The translations under genes and the position numbers were made by a program. From NCBI GenBank assembly GCA_930633495.1, contig CAKNFJ010000002.1, positions 434,001 to 498,000 on the forward strand: a stretch of 64,000 bases of DNA. The letters are read 5' to 3'. The notes beneath the pieces are model-generated. The model saw only the letters and a list, made by a program, of their open reading frames with translations. It was not told the DNA's origin and ran no database searches. The DNA is from Hyphomicrobiales bacterium. Its GTDB lineage: Bacteria > Pseudomonadota > Alphaproteobacteria > Rhizobiales > Beijerinckiaceae. This document shows, in pieces, positions 42,057 through 51,351 of the stretch; position 1 is the first letter of the stretch, and every line of letters begins with the position of its first letter.

Positions 42057-42968
42057 ATGCTCGCTACGGACTTCCATCTCACCCACGGGTCGTTCAAGAC
42101 CTACGACACGAGCCTGATCGCCTATATCGACATCCCGCATCGGGACGACGGCGAGAAGCGCCATAGGGAGCTCGCCCACCGGATGATCGATCTGATGCGA
42201 GCCAACGGCTTTTGCATCGAACTCGATCCGGAGGTGCTGAGGCGCCACCGCTGCATCAGTAAGAACTATTTCACCGGCCGACGCGGCGACCTGAAGGTCC
42301 GCATCGAGATCTGTTCGATGAGCGTCATCGCCGAGTTTTGGCAGGACTTGGTCGTGATCAACCGCAACGGTGGCCGCTACGATTTCAACAAGCTCGCTCG
42401 GATGCCCTACCTAGTCCGGAAGGCCTTTGAGTGCATTTCGCGCAAGATCCTGGCGAGTTGGGAGCGCGAAGGGATGGAACTGATCAATCCCCCGGCCTCG
42501 GCCAACCCATCGGCATTGGCCTACTTCAACGCCACCTGGAATAGCACGCATGACGTGCGCGCCGGCCGCAATCGCTTCGAGCGTCGCGAGGATGGCTGGC
42601 CTTCGGACCGCGAAATCGATTGCTGGGATCGAAACGACGCGGACGGCAATCGACTTGAACACAGTGCGGTCCGCTATTTCCGGACCCGCAACGGATGCCT
42701 GGCGCGCGCGGTCGTCGCCGGCGGGATCAACTCACGATGGCTGGCAGTGTACGGCCCGGGCGAGCGAGACTTCACCCACCTCTCGCATTACGAGCTCTTC
42801 TCCTTCCGGCCTGATCTCCCGCGCCGAGACAAGGGCGCCTACCGACGCGAATGCGGGCTTCGGCGCCAGCTGAAGAGATGCCTCGAGGCGGGTGAAGTCG
42901 CGCGCGCGGAATCGATCTCCCGATTGCTCCGGACCGAAGGGTTCGAGGTCGCTTCCAGCGCTGCCTAG
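42057..42968 (+). CDS. Protein of unknown function
   Basis: 303 residues; AAGGAG precedes the ATG. No signal or membrane segment. The sequence is rich in Arg and aromatic residues, and the end (RRECGLRRQLKRCLEAGEVARAESISRLLRTEGFEV) is helical. Divergent from the SH3b gene. No family recognised. Confidence 0.62.
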   Translation: MLATDFHLTHGSFKTYDTSLIAYIDIPHRDDGEKRHRELAHRMIDLMRANGFCIELDPEVLRRHRCISKNYFTGRRGDLKVRIEICSMSVIAEFWQDLVVINRNGGRYDFNKLARMPYLVRKAFECISRKILASWEREGMELINPPASANPSALAYFNATWNSTHDVRAGRNRFERREDGWPSDREIDCWDRNDADGNRLEHSAVRYFRTRNGCLARAVVAGGINSRWLAVYGPGERDFTHLSHYELFSFRPDLPRRDKGAYRRECGLRRQLKRCLEAGEVARAESISRLLRTEGFEVASSAA

Positions 42969-43014
42969 GGCCCTTGCGGTTGTCGGCAGAGCTTCGAGCC
43001 GGCAATCTCGGCCT

Positions 43015-43611
43015 ATGGATTCCGATTCGGCGACAACTTGGCTCCATGAGAGGCTTCTCTCCAGCGACTTGATGAGCCACTTCTTCGAGCTGCGCGACGA
43101 GCTCGGATTATCCGGTGATCTCGTCGCAAAGACCGTGTTCTCCCTGGCGCATAAATTCACGCTCGGTGACTGCCTAAAGCTCGCTGCAGTGCTTGGCGAG
43201 GTTTCAGGCGCCGATCATGTCGTCACAATCTCCCGACCGGACGGACGCCTCCTTCATGCCGTCTTCGCCTGCGCGCCGCAGTATCCGAACGAACGCCCGC
43301 GGGGCGACTGCGTCGACGTCATGGGCAGGATGAGCTTGAGCACAGCGATTGCTGGACTTGAAAAGGCCTTCGGCCAGGTAGAGATCGCCGTCGGCAAGCA
43401 CTGGGACGACGACTTCCTCGACGCGGAAGAACGGGCGCGCATCCGCTCCATCGCCGCGGCCTTGCCATGGACGAGGTCCTTCGCTCGGGTCGAGGGGGTC
43501 ACGCCGAAAGATCTGATGGATCTCACCGAGCCCTATCGCGCGGCCGCGAACGAGTTTTACGGCTTCGGGGAGGAGCCGGCGCCAACTCCCTCGTGGAGCG
43601 CCACGATCTGA
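43015..43611 (+). CDS. Protein of unknown function, 3' end overlapping a convergent gene
   Basis: 198 residues from the ATG at 43015; ribosome site weak. Acidic, globular. Its last 55 bases overlap the end of the leftward gene 43557-44417. No family recognised. Confidence 0.55.
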   Translation: MDSDSATTWLHERLLSSDLMSHFFELRDELGLSGDLVAKTVFSLAHKFTLGDCLKLAAVLGEVSGADHVVTISRPDGRLLHAVFACAPQYPNERPRGDCVDVMGRMSLSTAIAGLEKAFGQVEIAVGKHWDDDFLDAEERARIRSIAAALPWTRSFARVEGVTPKDLMDLTEPYRAAANEFYGFGEEPAPTPSWSATI

Positions 43612-44417
43612 TCCGAGACATAGTCCTGGCGGTAGAAGCGATGCATGTCGCCGGCGTCGCAGTTGTTCGCCTCGCCATGAACAATGCAGCGGTAGACGCG
43701 ATAGGCGCGGTCCAAGGTATCGACGAACGTTTCACCGGTGCGAGTCATCGCGAGAATCTCTTCCCACGCGCTGCCGAATTCCGACGGATGCCGATCGCCA
43801 TATTTGAGCGAGAACAGAAACCCGTTCGAGGTGACCTTCACCGACATGCCGTGGAGCGTGCCGACGTCCTTGTGGACCGAATTGAGCGAGATCGCCATCT
43901 GCTTGCCGGCGTCATCCTTGCCGAACATCTCTTCGAGCCGCTTGTGGATGTCGGCCTCACAAGCGAGTCCGAGATGCTTGGCACCATCGAAGGGACGATA
44001 GACCCGATGCGAAATCACGAGCGACTGTGTGACGTCTATCTTATGGTCCCGACGCCACTGCGCTTGCCCATCGGAGGCGGCGCGCCCGAGCAACGCGCGA
44101 TGAAATACATCCCGAAGGCCGGCGATGCTGGTAATCGCTTCCAAGCCGGGGCTGCTCACGACGCCACGCCCGTTCATGAGATCCCACGGCCCTGATCGGC
44201 CCCACTGACCAGGCGTTTGGTACTGAGGCTCACTGCCGGTCCGGACGAAGTGCTGCAGCGTGCAGAAAGCCTGTTCCAGGCTGTACGGGTTCGGCCAGAA
44301 ACTGTCGGGCCTTACGAACTCGACCAGCTTCACCGAGAAACGGCGCAGGATATGAGGGCGCTCCGGCGCGGGCGAGAAAGGGCGGTTCCTGGCGGCGGTA
44401 GCGTGAATTGCGTGCAT
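43557..44417 (-). CDS. Protein of unknown function
   Basis: 286 residues from the ATG at 44417, preceded by AAGGA; the frame extends to a TTG at 44444. No signal peptide or membrane segment. Contains FCTLQHFVRTGSEPQYQTPGQWGR and ISHRVYRPFDGAKHLGLACEADIHKRLEEMFG. No family recognised. Its 3' end overlaps the convergent gene at 43015-43611. Confidence 0.6.
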   Translation of the reverse strand: MHAIHATAARNRPFSPAPERPHILRRFSVKLVEFVRPDSFWPNPYSLEQAFCTLQHFVRTGSEPQYQTPGQWGRSGPWDLMNGRGVVSSPGLEAITSIAGLRDVFHRALLGRAASDGQAQWRRDHKIDVTQSLVISHRVYRPFDGAKHLGLACEADIHKRLEEMFGKDDAGKQMAISLNSVHKDVGTLHGMSVKVTSNGFLFSLKYGDRHPSEFGSAWEEILAMTRTGETFVDTLDRAYRVYRCIVHGEANNCDAGDMHRFYRQDYVSDQIVALHEGVGAGSSPKP

Positions 44418-44469
44418 CGACTCGGGTCCTTGGACTGCGATCAATGAAATCCCGCGGCCCTGAAAGGCA

Positions 44470-44922
44470 CTAGACTGAAGCGACCGGGCGTCGTCCGCGC
44501 TTTCGTCGATCCGCCTCGATCGCGTGGAGCATGCCTCGGCCGGCCGGGCTCAAAATGCTTGTCTGTGCTCCGATCGGGTAGGTCTCGACGACATCAGCCG
44601 GCTCGAAGGTCAACCTGGCTCGCTTGAGCGCCCTCACGACCTCCGGGGTATTGTGCAGGACCGGTCCAGGGCCATCGATCGGCCTTTCCGGGATTGGCGG
44701 TGCGGCAAGCCTCCTGACCACATCAGCAGGGACAGCCATGCGAACAATCCGGCGCCCCTCGCTCTTGCAGTAGGAACGCCGGCCGGACGCTATCTCTTCC
44801 AGGGCGTAGAGACCCGCCCAAGGCACCGACTGCGCGTAGCCCGCGTCATTCGCCCGCCACATGGTCAGGTAGGGCTCGGCCGCCCAGGCCGGGCGCACGT
44901 CGACGATGTAGAACTCAGACAT
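44470..44922 (-). CDS. Small protein, last gene of the giant-ATPase operon
   Basis: 150 residues from the ATG at 44922, preceded by GGAGGAACCG; it overlaps the end of the preceding gene by eight bases. A composite frame running to 45309 is not native. MSEFYIVDVRPAWAAEPYLTMWRANDAGYAQSVPWAGLYALEEI, then a basic helix and tail. No family recognised; tight coupling suggests it works with the two genes upstream. Confidence 0.65.
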   Translation of the reverse strand: MSEFYIVDVRPAWAAEPYLTMWRANDAGYAQSVPWAGLYALEEIASGRRSYCKSEGRRIVRMAVPADVVRRLAAPPIPERPIDGPGPVLHNTPEVVRALKRARLTFEPADVVETYPIGAQTSILSPAGRGMLHAIEADRRKRGRRPVASV

Positions 44923-45652
44923 CGGTTCCTCCGACTTTCTGCGCACGCGCGACCTTCTGCAGGATTCCATTGACGTCCGGCAGCGACAGAAACCCGTTCG
45001 AGAAATCCTCCAGCATCCCCCGCTCGAACTCGTTCGGCGCGTGCTCGGTGTCATCGGTCGAGTAGACGTAGCCGTCCAGGTAGCGCTCGGCCGCCTCCAG
45101 AAGATCCGAGCCGACCTGGCCTGGAGCAAAGACTGGGAGGAGGGGCTCTGACGTCGGCTCCGCCCCGCGCCGCCCGAACTTCTCGAAGTGATCGAGCAGC
45201 TGGCGCCGCGCCTGGTCTGTCGATGTCGAGGATTGATAGTGCGGCCGCAAGCGTGCGACCTCGCCGAGGAGAGCTGCGCTTCCGCCGGCGCGGGCCTGCC
45301 CGCGTTCAACCTTCAGTGAGATGGAAGCGACCAGATCAAGAAGGTCGGCTTGACCCCCCTGGAATTTCTGACCTCCCCACTGCGCATAGACCCACGGCCT
45401 GTGACCACGGTCTGAGATGCGCCCGCGATCCATGCTGCTCCAGACATAGCCGATCCAGTCAGCAACGACCTTGGCCGCCGGAACGAGCTCTTCGCGTTCC
45501 CCAAAATCCGAAGCGGGGACCGGCTCGCCACCATACTCGGTCACGAAACGCTCAACCTGGCTGAGAGCCTCAACCACATCCGGTTTGGAGCCAGCGGTCG
45601 CCAGCTCCCGGAGACGACCGAGTTCGGCCGCGAGATCCGCGCGAAAGGCCAT
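44915..45652 (-). CDS. Protein of unknown function, second gene of the giant-ATPase operon
   Basis: 245 residues. Its ATG shares one base with the ATPase stop (TGATG). Helical; DLLDLVASISLKVERGQARAGGSAALLGEVARLRPHY is a likely coiled segment. Near the C-terminus NEFERGMLEDFSNGFLSL resembles NEFERGFLAAL in the 55973-56242 protein, hinting at a shared small motif in this island. Confidence 0.65.
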   Translation of the reverse strand: MAFRADLAAELGRLRELATAGSKPDVVEALSQVERFVTEYGGEPVPASDFGEREELVPAAKVVADWIGYVWSSMDRGRISDRGHRPWVYAQWGGQKFQGGQADLLDLVASISLKVERGQARAGGSAALLGEVARLRPHYQSSTSTDQARRQLLDHFEKFGRRGAEPTSEPLLPVFAPGQVGSDLLEAAERYLDGYVYSTDDTEHAPNEFERGMLEDFSNGFLSLPDVNGILQKVARAQKVGGTDV

Positions 45653-48600
45653 CAGCCCCCGAGCCTCCCAAGAACAGGGTTGAATTTCACATAGGTCTCC
45701 CCGAGCGCATCCTTGCCCTGATCGGCCAAGCCCATGAGTCGGGCGAACCTAACGAGCTCATTCGGCTTTTTGACCCCGACCAGATCGCTCAGAAGCTTCA
45801 GCGTGAGCTCCTCGCCCGTGTCCCCAAGTACGGCGACCTGGCGGAAGTACTCCCGATAGGCCGAGACGATACCGAGCTGGCTGAAGAGTTCATCCTGGGA
45901 GACCCCGTCAGCCCACATATTCAGCGCGGCGATCTTGTCCGACGTCCCCGCAATTGCGTTCATCGCACTGACCGCCAGACCGTTGAGCCCGCCCGTCAGC
46001 TGCATGAAGCGCTTGCGGTCCTCGCCCAGCAGTGCCGCCCCGAATTTGCTGCCCGCGCGATCCACCAGCCCCTCGGCCCACTGCCGCGGAGCGATCCAGT
46101 CGACATTGAGCTTCTCCGGATAATTGGAGATCGTGACGACCTGCTGGGGCCCCACAACGAAGAGGGCGCGAACCGCCGGGCGCTCGCCCGTCATTCGCTT
46201 GTTGTTGTGAGCCGCAATGACCGCCGCGCTTACGTGCTCGCCCGACCAGGCGCCGCCATCGAAGATGACCAAATGCTCTGAGGTCTCCTCGCTGAGCTTA
46301 CCGAGCATCATACCGACATCGCTGGCTCGCTTCGGCGGCTCGATGAGGCGGGTGATCTTGCCGCGATACGATCCGGCATGCTCCTCGATAGCCGTCCCAA
46401 AGAGCTTGATATCGGTCGCGTCACTTCCCGAAGCGAGCATGATCGCGCTGCGTCCGCGGAAGATCGTCCCGACCTGGCCGCCGGTCAGCGGCGACAGGTG
46501 ATCGGGCTCCTCGTCCTGCGAGGCCGCCTTGTGGACCGACTTGCGGTTGGACCGGAAATCGAATTCCGAGATCGAAGGCTGATTGATGAAACCATCAAGT
46601 CGGGTCTCGATCTTGTCGCGGCTGCCGAAGAGCTTCCGCAGCGACGGCGACTTGAGCGCATAGTGGTCCTCGCCGACACGGCGGATCAGCGCCAGGCCCT
46701 CCATCTCGTCGAGCGTATCCTCGACCAGCGAAGTGCCACTGACCCCGCCGAAAGTCGCCGGCCAGTAGAGCGCGGCCTCGCGACTGATCTCCGAGATCGA
46801 CATGCCCTCGGCGAAGAAGCCCTCGCTCTGACGGCCTGCGACGACCTTGGCGATGATATTGGCGATCAGCACATACCGACGGTCGTATTCAATCGCGATC
46901 CCGAGGGTCTTCGACACGGTGTCCATAACGGTGGGGTCCGAGAGAACGTCGTTGACCACCGCCTCGTCGATCACCATCGGAGGATTGGCCTTGACGTTCA
47001 TCGAACGGGCATAAATCGCCTGAAGGATGGCTCCTGCCATGACGGAAATCAGTGCCGGGGCATGGTTCGCCCGAGAAACCAGCCGCCAGACATGCTCCGG
47101 GCCCGAAAAATAGAGACCGAGTGCCGCGAAGGTCTTCCGCAGCATGATCTCGGCGTATTTCAGCTCGTCGCCCGCGAAGGGACCGATACGGATCGGGTTC
47201 GAGGCGATCTGCCTCAGGGGCGCGTTGCCTTCGAGAGCCAGGCGCGAAACGTTCCTCAGGCCGGCGAAAACGACCTTGAAGCGACGACCCGAACCCTCCA
47301 TCAGATTCTGCAGCGTGAGGAACGCGCCGAAATCCGCCTGCGCGTCGGCCTCGATCACATCATCGGCTTCGTCCAGCATCAGGAGGATGCGCGCCCCGGG
47401 GTTGCCCGCGAGGAAACGCTTGATGCCGTCCTCGAAAGCCTCAGGCGTCGCAACGACCCGGCCCGGCCGGAACACCTCCGGCATGGCCTCGGCGATCCGC
47501 GGCCAGAGATCCGCAACCTTGCCGCCCTCCAGGCGGCTGCAGCCCTGCACAGAAACCGCAGCTGCGATGAAGCCGTCTGCAGGCGCGTGGTAGCGGTCTA
47601 CGATGTGCAAAATCGTGGCTGTCTTGCCGTTTCGACGGGCGCCGTACACGACATTGGGCCCATTTGCGTCGAGAATCGCAGCGACCTCCCGAACCCTCCC
47701 CACGAAGGATTCTCGGGGCACGGCCGCCTTCCCCCAATCACGAAGCGGTGTCGCATAACTGAACGGCTGGGCAAATTCGAGCAGATAGGCTGCGCGCAGC
47801 GACGGCTCGGAAGCGACAGCCGCAATAGCCGCAAGGTCGATCACAAGCAGCTTCCTGCGGGCCTGGCGGCACGCCAACGCAAGCTTCCTGCGTTCATCCG
47901 AACCCACAAGGCCGGTCACGAGGATCATCGCCCCGCCATAGGTCTGGCCGGCGCAGAAGCGGGAAATCTCCTGCTCCGTGGGCAGCTGGGAGGCGACCAT
48001 GACGAGCCACCTCCCGTTGGTCTGACTGCCGAAATCGGGCAGGATGTTCGAGTGCTCGTCCTGAGGGACGTCCAGCATCAGCTGGGCCGTGACCGCGCGC
48101 GAATTGCTGATCACGAGCTGTTTGACGCTCTCGGGCTGGCTCACCGTGATGCCGAGATGGCCGAGCATTTCCGAAGCAAGCCGGAGGACGCCGCCAGCTG
48201 GAAGACCGGCACCATCGTTGACACCACGGCGCAGCTTCTGAAACGCCGCCAGAAAATCGCGGGCAGCCGCGCGCTTCCCGGGCCCGATGCGACCGAACTT
48301 CAGCGGACCAAGATCCTGGCCGGCTTCGGCAGCATTCGTCATCTCGGTGACGATCGTCGCGGGGCTCACGGACGAGAGGAAATCAGGGATACCCGGGAAC
48401 GCAGCGCGGAAGCTGTCGCCGAACTCCCGCTGCTCCTGGATTTCAACGCCGCTACGCAGCATCTCAAGCCATTCGCCGGCGATGATCAGATCGTTCTCGT
48501 CGACGATCTTGCGGACCCGCTCGATCGCCTCCGACGACGCAATCTTCTGGGTGTCGAGCTCCGTCAGCTGAGCGTGAAGGATCTCGCGCCGCTTCGCGTT

Positions 48601-51114
48601 GATGACGTCGCCGCGCCTGTCGATATCGGCAACCAGCTCCGCGACACTCGCGAAATCGACGAAGCTGTCGACCGCCTCCGGCTCTTCGGTGCGCACTTCA
48701 GCAGCCACGGTAACCGGGAGCTTCGCGATATCGATCCGGTCGAGCTGCTCCGCCATCGAGACGGCCTGCTCCTGCTCGGACGGGTTCCCGCCTCGCTCGA
48801 TGGCTTCGAGCATGCGACGCGCCTTGTCGAGCTTCTTGCCCATCGCCGCGCGGTGCGGCTCCACCGCCTCTGCGCTCTCGCGGCAGAGGGTCTCAATCGA
48901 CTCGCCGTACCCGCAATCTCTGGCAAATTCCTCGACGATGGTCGCCGACGAAAACGCTCCCGCTTCGACAAGGCTGCCGTGAGCTTCGCGGATCAGGGTT
49001 TCGTCAATCTCCCGCCCGATCGCGGGTGAGAGCGCGGCGGCCATCTCATCAGCGGTCCTCAGCCCTCGCGGGAGCCAGGTGCGACCGTGGTAGAGCTTCG
49101 GCACCAACGCGGTTGGCCCGTGCAGTGCCAGCAGATGGCTCATCAGGCCCGAGCTCTGTGCGGTTCCGTCGATGACGTCGCGCAGCCGATCCAGTGCCTG
49201 CTGTGCGATCTGGCTGCAGGCCCGAAGGAGCATGTTGCCATTCGCATGGGCCTTCGTGGCCTTGGAGGCGCTTTCAATTGCCTGGAGGAGCTGATTGCGC
49301 AATTCGTTGTAATGACCGCGCCGCTCGCCCTCCACCTCGCGAGCAGCATCGCAGGCTGCAACGAAATCCGCGGCCGATGCAGCGAGATCCGTGATCTCCG
49401 TTACCAGCTTCTCGCGAACCGAACCGATAAGGGGGGTGCGCTTGTCCGGCCCGGACGTGACCGTCTCCTGCTTCGCCCGCTGAACCAGCGCGTTCGCATT
49501 TTCCTGTGAGCTGTATCGCTTCGCGAAGTCTTTCGCGGCGTTATACGCCTGAACGGCCGTGCCATCGATCTGCAGCGCCAGGGAGCCGGGCGGCTGAGCC
49601 TTGCTCGCAAGGTTGGATGCAACCTTCGTTCCCACATTGAAATTGCTGAAGCTCAGGCGCCCAATGCGAGCAACGGCATCCTTGATGTCAGCCTTGTGGC
49701 TCTCGACATCCTTCGCGGTGCTCTCTGCCTCCTTCAGGCCCCGGAACAGCTCGATGGTCAGCGGCTGGCCGGTGCGCCCGACGCTTCGGATGCACTCCTT
49801 CAGCCCGAATGCCGCCTTGTTCCAATCGCCGTCGATCGTCAGCCGTTCGATGATCATCATCGCGGCGTGATCGCGCCCGATCAGGGCCGGCTCCAAGGCG
49901 CCAGCGAAGCAGAGGAGCTTGCGGGCATCGCCGAGCGCACCCTCTCCAAGGCGATCCTGCTCGACCAGATAGAGCACCTCTTCGAGAGCCTCGCGGATCT
50001 CCACTGGCATGCCCGTGACGGAGACAGTCGACAGGTTCAGCTTGCCGACGACCGTAGCCAGCCGGAGCTCGCCTGCGCTGAAGGCCGGCACCTTATTCTC
50101 CGCCACGGCCGTCCGCGCGAGATGCCACGCCAGCGCCGTCTGGCTGTTTGCCACCAGACCGGCCAACGTCGCCGCCCACGACTCCTGCGGCATCGTCGCG
50201 GGCTGCGGCTCGGCGACCTCGACCCTCTTCCTCGCCTTCGTCGCGACCGGAGCGGTCTCGATCGCGTGAGCGACGGCAACAGGGGCCGGATCGGCGACGG
50301 CTTCGCCGACACTGCAGATTTTGAACATGCGCCGCGACTCGTCGCTCGGCAGCAGCGAGTGGGCTGCTTCGACGGCCTCAGCGACCGGCGCCAAGGCTGC
50401 GGGCTGAGCGAGGACTTCAGTCACCAGATCCACCGCCTCGTCAAAGACTTTCCCGGGAAGGTCGACCTCCGGTTCCTGAAGAGCGACGACCTCAAGGAGC
50501 GGCGGGGCCACGATCCCCGGAACCGAGGACGAGCCCGCTTCGGACAGGAGCTCCTGGAGTCCGTCATAAGCGCCGGCATAAAGCGTCGCGAGCTGTGATG
50601 CTGCCGCCGCAACCGCGAGCATCTTGAGCTGATCGAAGCTGCGCTGAAGTTCGAGCGTGAGCGCAGCCAATCGCTCGGCAGCCGTTCCGACCTCCTCCAC
50701 CACCCTGGCGAGATGGTCCAATTTGTCTCCGGCAACGGACGCTGGTGCAGTTGCGAGCGCGGTCCTCAGAACGGAGCAACTCCGCTCATCCCCCTTGCGG
50801 GCCTTGTCTTCATGGGTGGCGAGTGCATCCACCAAGACTCGAAGGCGATCCAGCGAGCCGTTCCCCTGTGCCACAGCGGCCTCGCAGCGCTCCAGCTTTG
50901 CGACCATCGGCTTCAGCGCCAAGGCTCGCGCGTCGATCGCTTCGACGGCGGTTTGCAGAGCTGTGGACGAGATGCCCTCGGCGAACGCGGAGTTGAGATC
51001 TGCCAGGAGGCCGTCGACCTCTACCTTCGCGAGATCGCGGGCAAGCTGGAGATCGGTCTCCGGAGAAGCCGACTGCTCCGCCTCGATCACCTTCAGCTCA
51101 TTCTTCTTTGCCAT
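45652..51114 (-). CDS. Giant P-loop ATPase (1820 residues) of unknown function
   Basis: Residues 1-330 are helical with an Ala/Pro/Val-rich linker (about 240-330); 330-1040 is a long helical region without recognised domain; 1040-1150 is an alpha/beta segment (AMILVTGLVGSDERRKLALACRQARRKLLVIDLAAI) leading to FVGRVREVAAILDANGPNVVYGARRNGKT with Walker A at about 1158-1165, and Walker B ILLMLDEADD (Asp1248, Glu1249). A sensor/winged-helix part follows (to about 1460), then a C-terminal 300 residues with another alpha/beta segment (HLVIFDGGAWSGEH) that lacks a P-loop. The FxGR...YGxRxxGKT pattern is that of STAND/ORC-like regulatory ATPases, several of which act in defence. It is led by palindromes and followed by two coupled small genes. 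No catalytic effector domain was seen. Confidence 0.85.
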   Translation of the reverse strand: MAKKNELKVIEAEQSASPETDLQLARDLAKVEVDGLLADLNSAFAEGISSTALQTAVEAIDARALALKPMVAKLERCEAAVAQGNGSLDRLRVLVDALATHEDKARKGDERSCSVLRTALATAPASVAGDKLDHLARVVEEVGTAAERLAALTLELQRSFDQLKMLAVAAAASQLATLYAGAYDGLQELLSEAGSSSVPGIVAPPLLEVVALQEPEVDLPGKVFDEAVDLVTEVLAQPAALAPVAEAVEAAHSLLPSDESRRMFKICSVGEAVADPAPVAVAHAIETAPVATKARKRVEVAEPQPATMPQESWAATLAGLVANSQTALAWHLARTAVAENKVPAFSAGELRLATVVGKLNLSTVSVTGMPVEIREALEEVLYLVEQDRLGEGALGDARKLLCFAGALEPALIGRDHAAMMIIERLTIDGDWNKAAFGLKECIRSVGRTGQPLTIELFRGLKEAESTAKDVESHKADIKDAVARIGRLSFSNFNVGTKVASNLASKAQPPGSLALQIDGTAVQAYNAAKDFAKRYSSQENANALVQRAKQETVTSGPDKRTPLIGSVREKLVTEITDLAASAADFVAACDAAREVEGERRGHYNELRNQLLQAIESASKATKAHANGNMLLRACSQIAQQALDRLRDVIDGTAQSSGLMSHLLALHGPTALVPKLYHGRTWLPRGLRTADEMAAALSPAIGREIDETLIREAHGSLVEAGAFSSATIVEEFARDCGYGESIETLCRESAEAVEPHRAAMGKKLDKARRMLEAIERGGNPSEQEQAVSMAEQLDRIDIAKLPVTVAAEVRTEEPEAVDSFVDFASVAELVADIDRRGDVINAKRREILHAQLTELDTQKIASSEAIERVRKIVDENDLIIAGEWLEMLRSGVEIQEQREFGDSFRAAFPGIPDFLSSVSPATIVTEMTNAAEAGQDLGPLKFGRIGPGKRAAARDFLAAFQKLRRGVNDGAGLPAGGVLRLASEMLGHLGITVSQPESVKQLVISNSRAVTAQLMLDVPQDEHSNILPDFGSQTNGRWLVMVASQLPTEQEISRFCAGQTYGGAMILVTGLVGSDERRKLALACRQARRKLLVIDLAAIAAVASEPSLRAAYLLEFAQPFSYATPLRDWGKAAVPRESFVGRVREVAAILDANGPNVVYGARRNGKTATILHIVDRYHAPADGFIAAAVSVQGCSRLEGGKVADLWPRIAEAMPEVFRPGRVVATPEAFEDGIKRFLAGNPGARILLMLDEADDVIEADAQADFGAFLTLQNLMEGSGRRFKVVFAGLRNVSRLALEGNAPLRQIASNPIRIGPFAGDELKYAEIMLRKTFAALGLYFSGPEHVWRLVSRANHAPALISVMAGAILQAIYARSMNVKANPPMVIDEAVVNDVLSDPTVMDTVSKTLGIAIEYDRRYVLIANIIAKVVAGRQSEGFFAEGMSISEISREAALYWPATFGGVSGTSLVEDTLDEMEGLALIRRVGEDHYALKSPSLRKLFGSRDKIETRLDGFINQPSISEFDFRSNRKSVHKAASQDEEPDHLSPLTGGQVGTIFRGRSAIMLASGSDATDIKLFGTAIEEHAGSYRGKITRLIEPPKRASDVGMMLGKLSEETSEHLVIFDGGAWSGEHVSAAVIAAHNNKRMTGERPAVRALFVVGPQQVVTISNYPEKLNVDWIAPRQWAEGLVDRAGSKFGAALLGEDRKRFMQLTGGLNGLAVSAMNAIAGTSDKIAALNMWADGVSQDELFSQLGIVSAYREYFRQVAVLGDTGEELTLKLLSDLVGVKKPNELVRFARLMGLADQGKDALGETYVKFNPVLGRLGG

Positions 51115-51143
51115 CAGAGCACCACCACCACAAACAACGAACC

Positions 51144-51180
51144 ATCCTTCTAATGTCGAAGGATTGAATCCACAATCCTT
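51144..51180. promoter_or_regulatory. Double palindrome upstream of the giant-ATPase operon
   Basis: ATCCTT (51144-51149) and AAGGAT (51159-51164) are 9 bases apart; AAGGATTG (51159-51166) and CAATCCTT (51173-51180) form a second, overlapping inverted repeat. They start 30 bases before the ATPase ATG. The divergent membrane-protein gene at 51352 shares this 237-base region. Confidence 0.65.
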
Positions 51181-51351
51181 GGTGCTTGCTCATCCCCACT
51201 TCCAAAAAATTTCGATCGCGAGGATGATTTCACAGCCGTTAACAAGAATCGTCGCGGTGTCGGGCTGCAAAAAGCACGCGATGAGACAGAACCGCATCCC
51301 GCTGTGAATCGCCGTCCGCCGCCTCCGAATTGAAACAGCATCGAGAAAAGC

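Noticed and set aside
44470-45309. 279-codon frame as a single long gene
   Set aside because: Only the last 150 codons from the ATG at 44922, with a strong ribosome site, are protein-like; the front is an out-of-frame shadow of the preceding gene.
46378-49029. 883-codon frame on the plus strand within the giant-ATPase gene
   Set aside because: Exact antisense of a well-formed P-loop ATPase; composition rich in Arg, His and Asp as expected of a GC-rich shadow, with no ribosome site or known motif.
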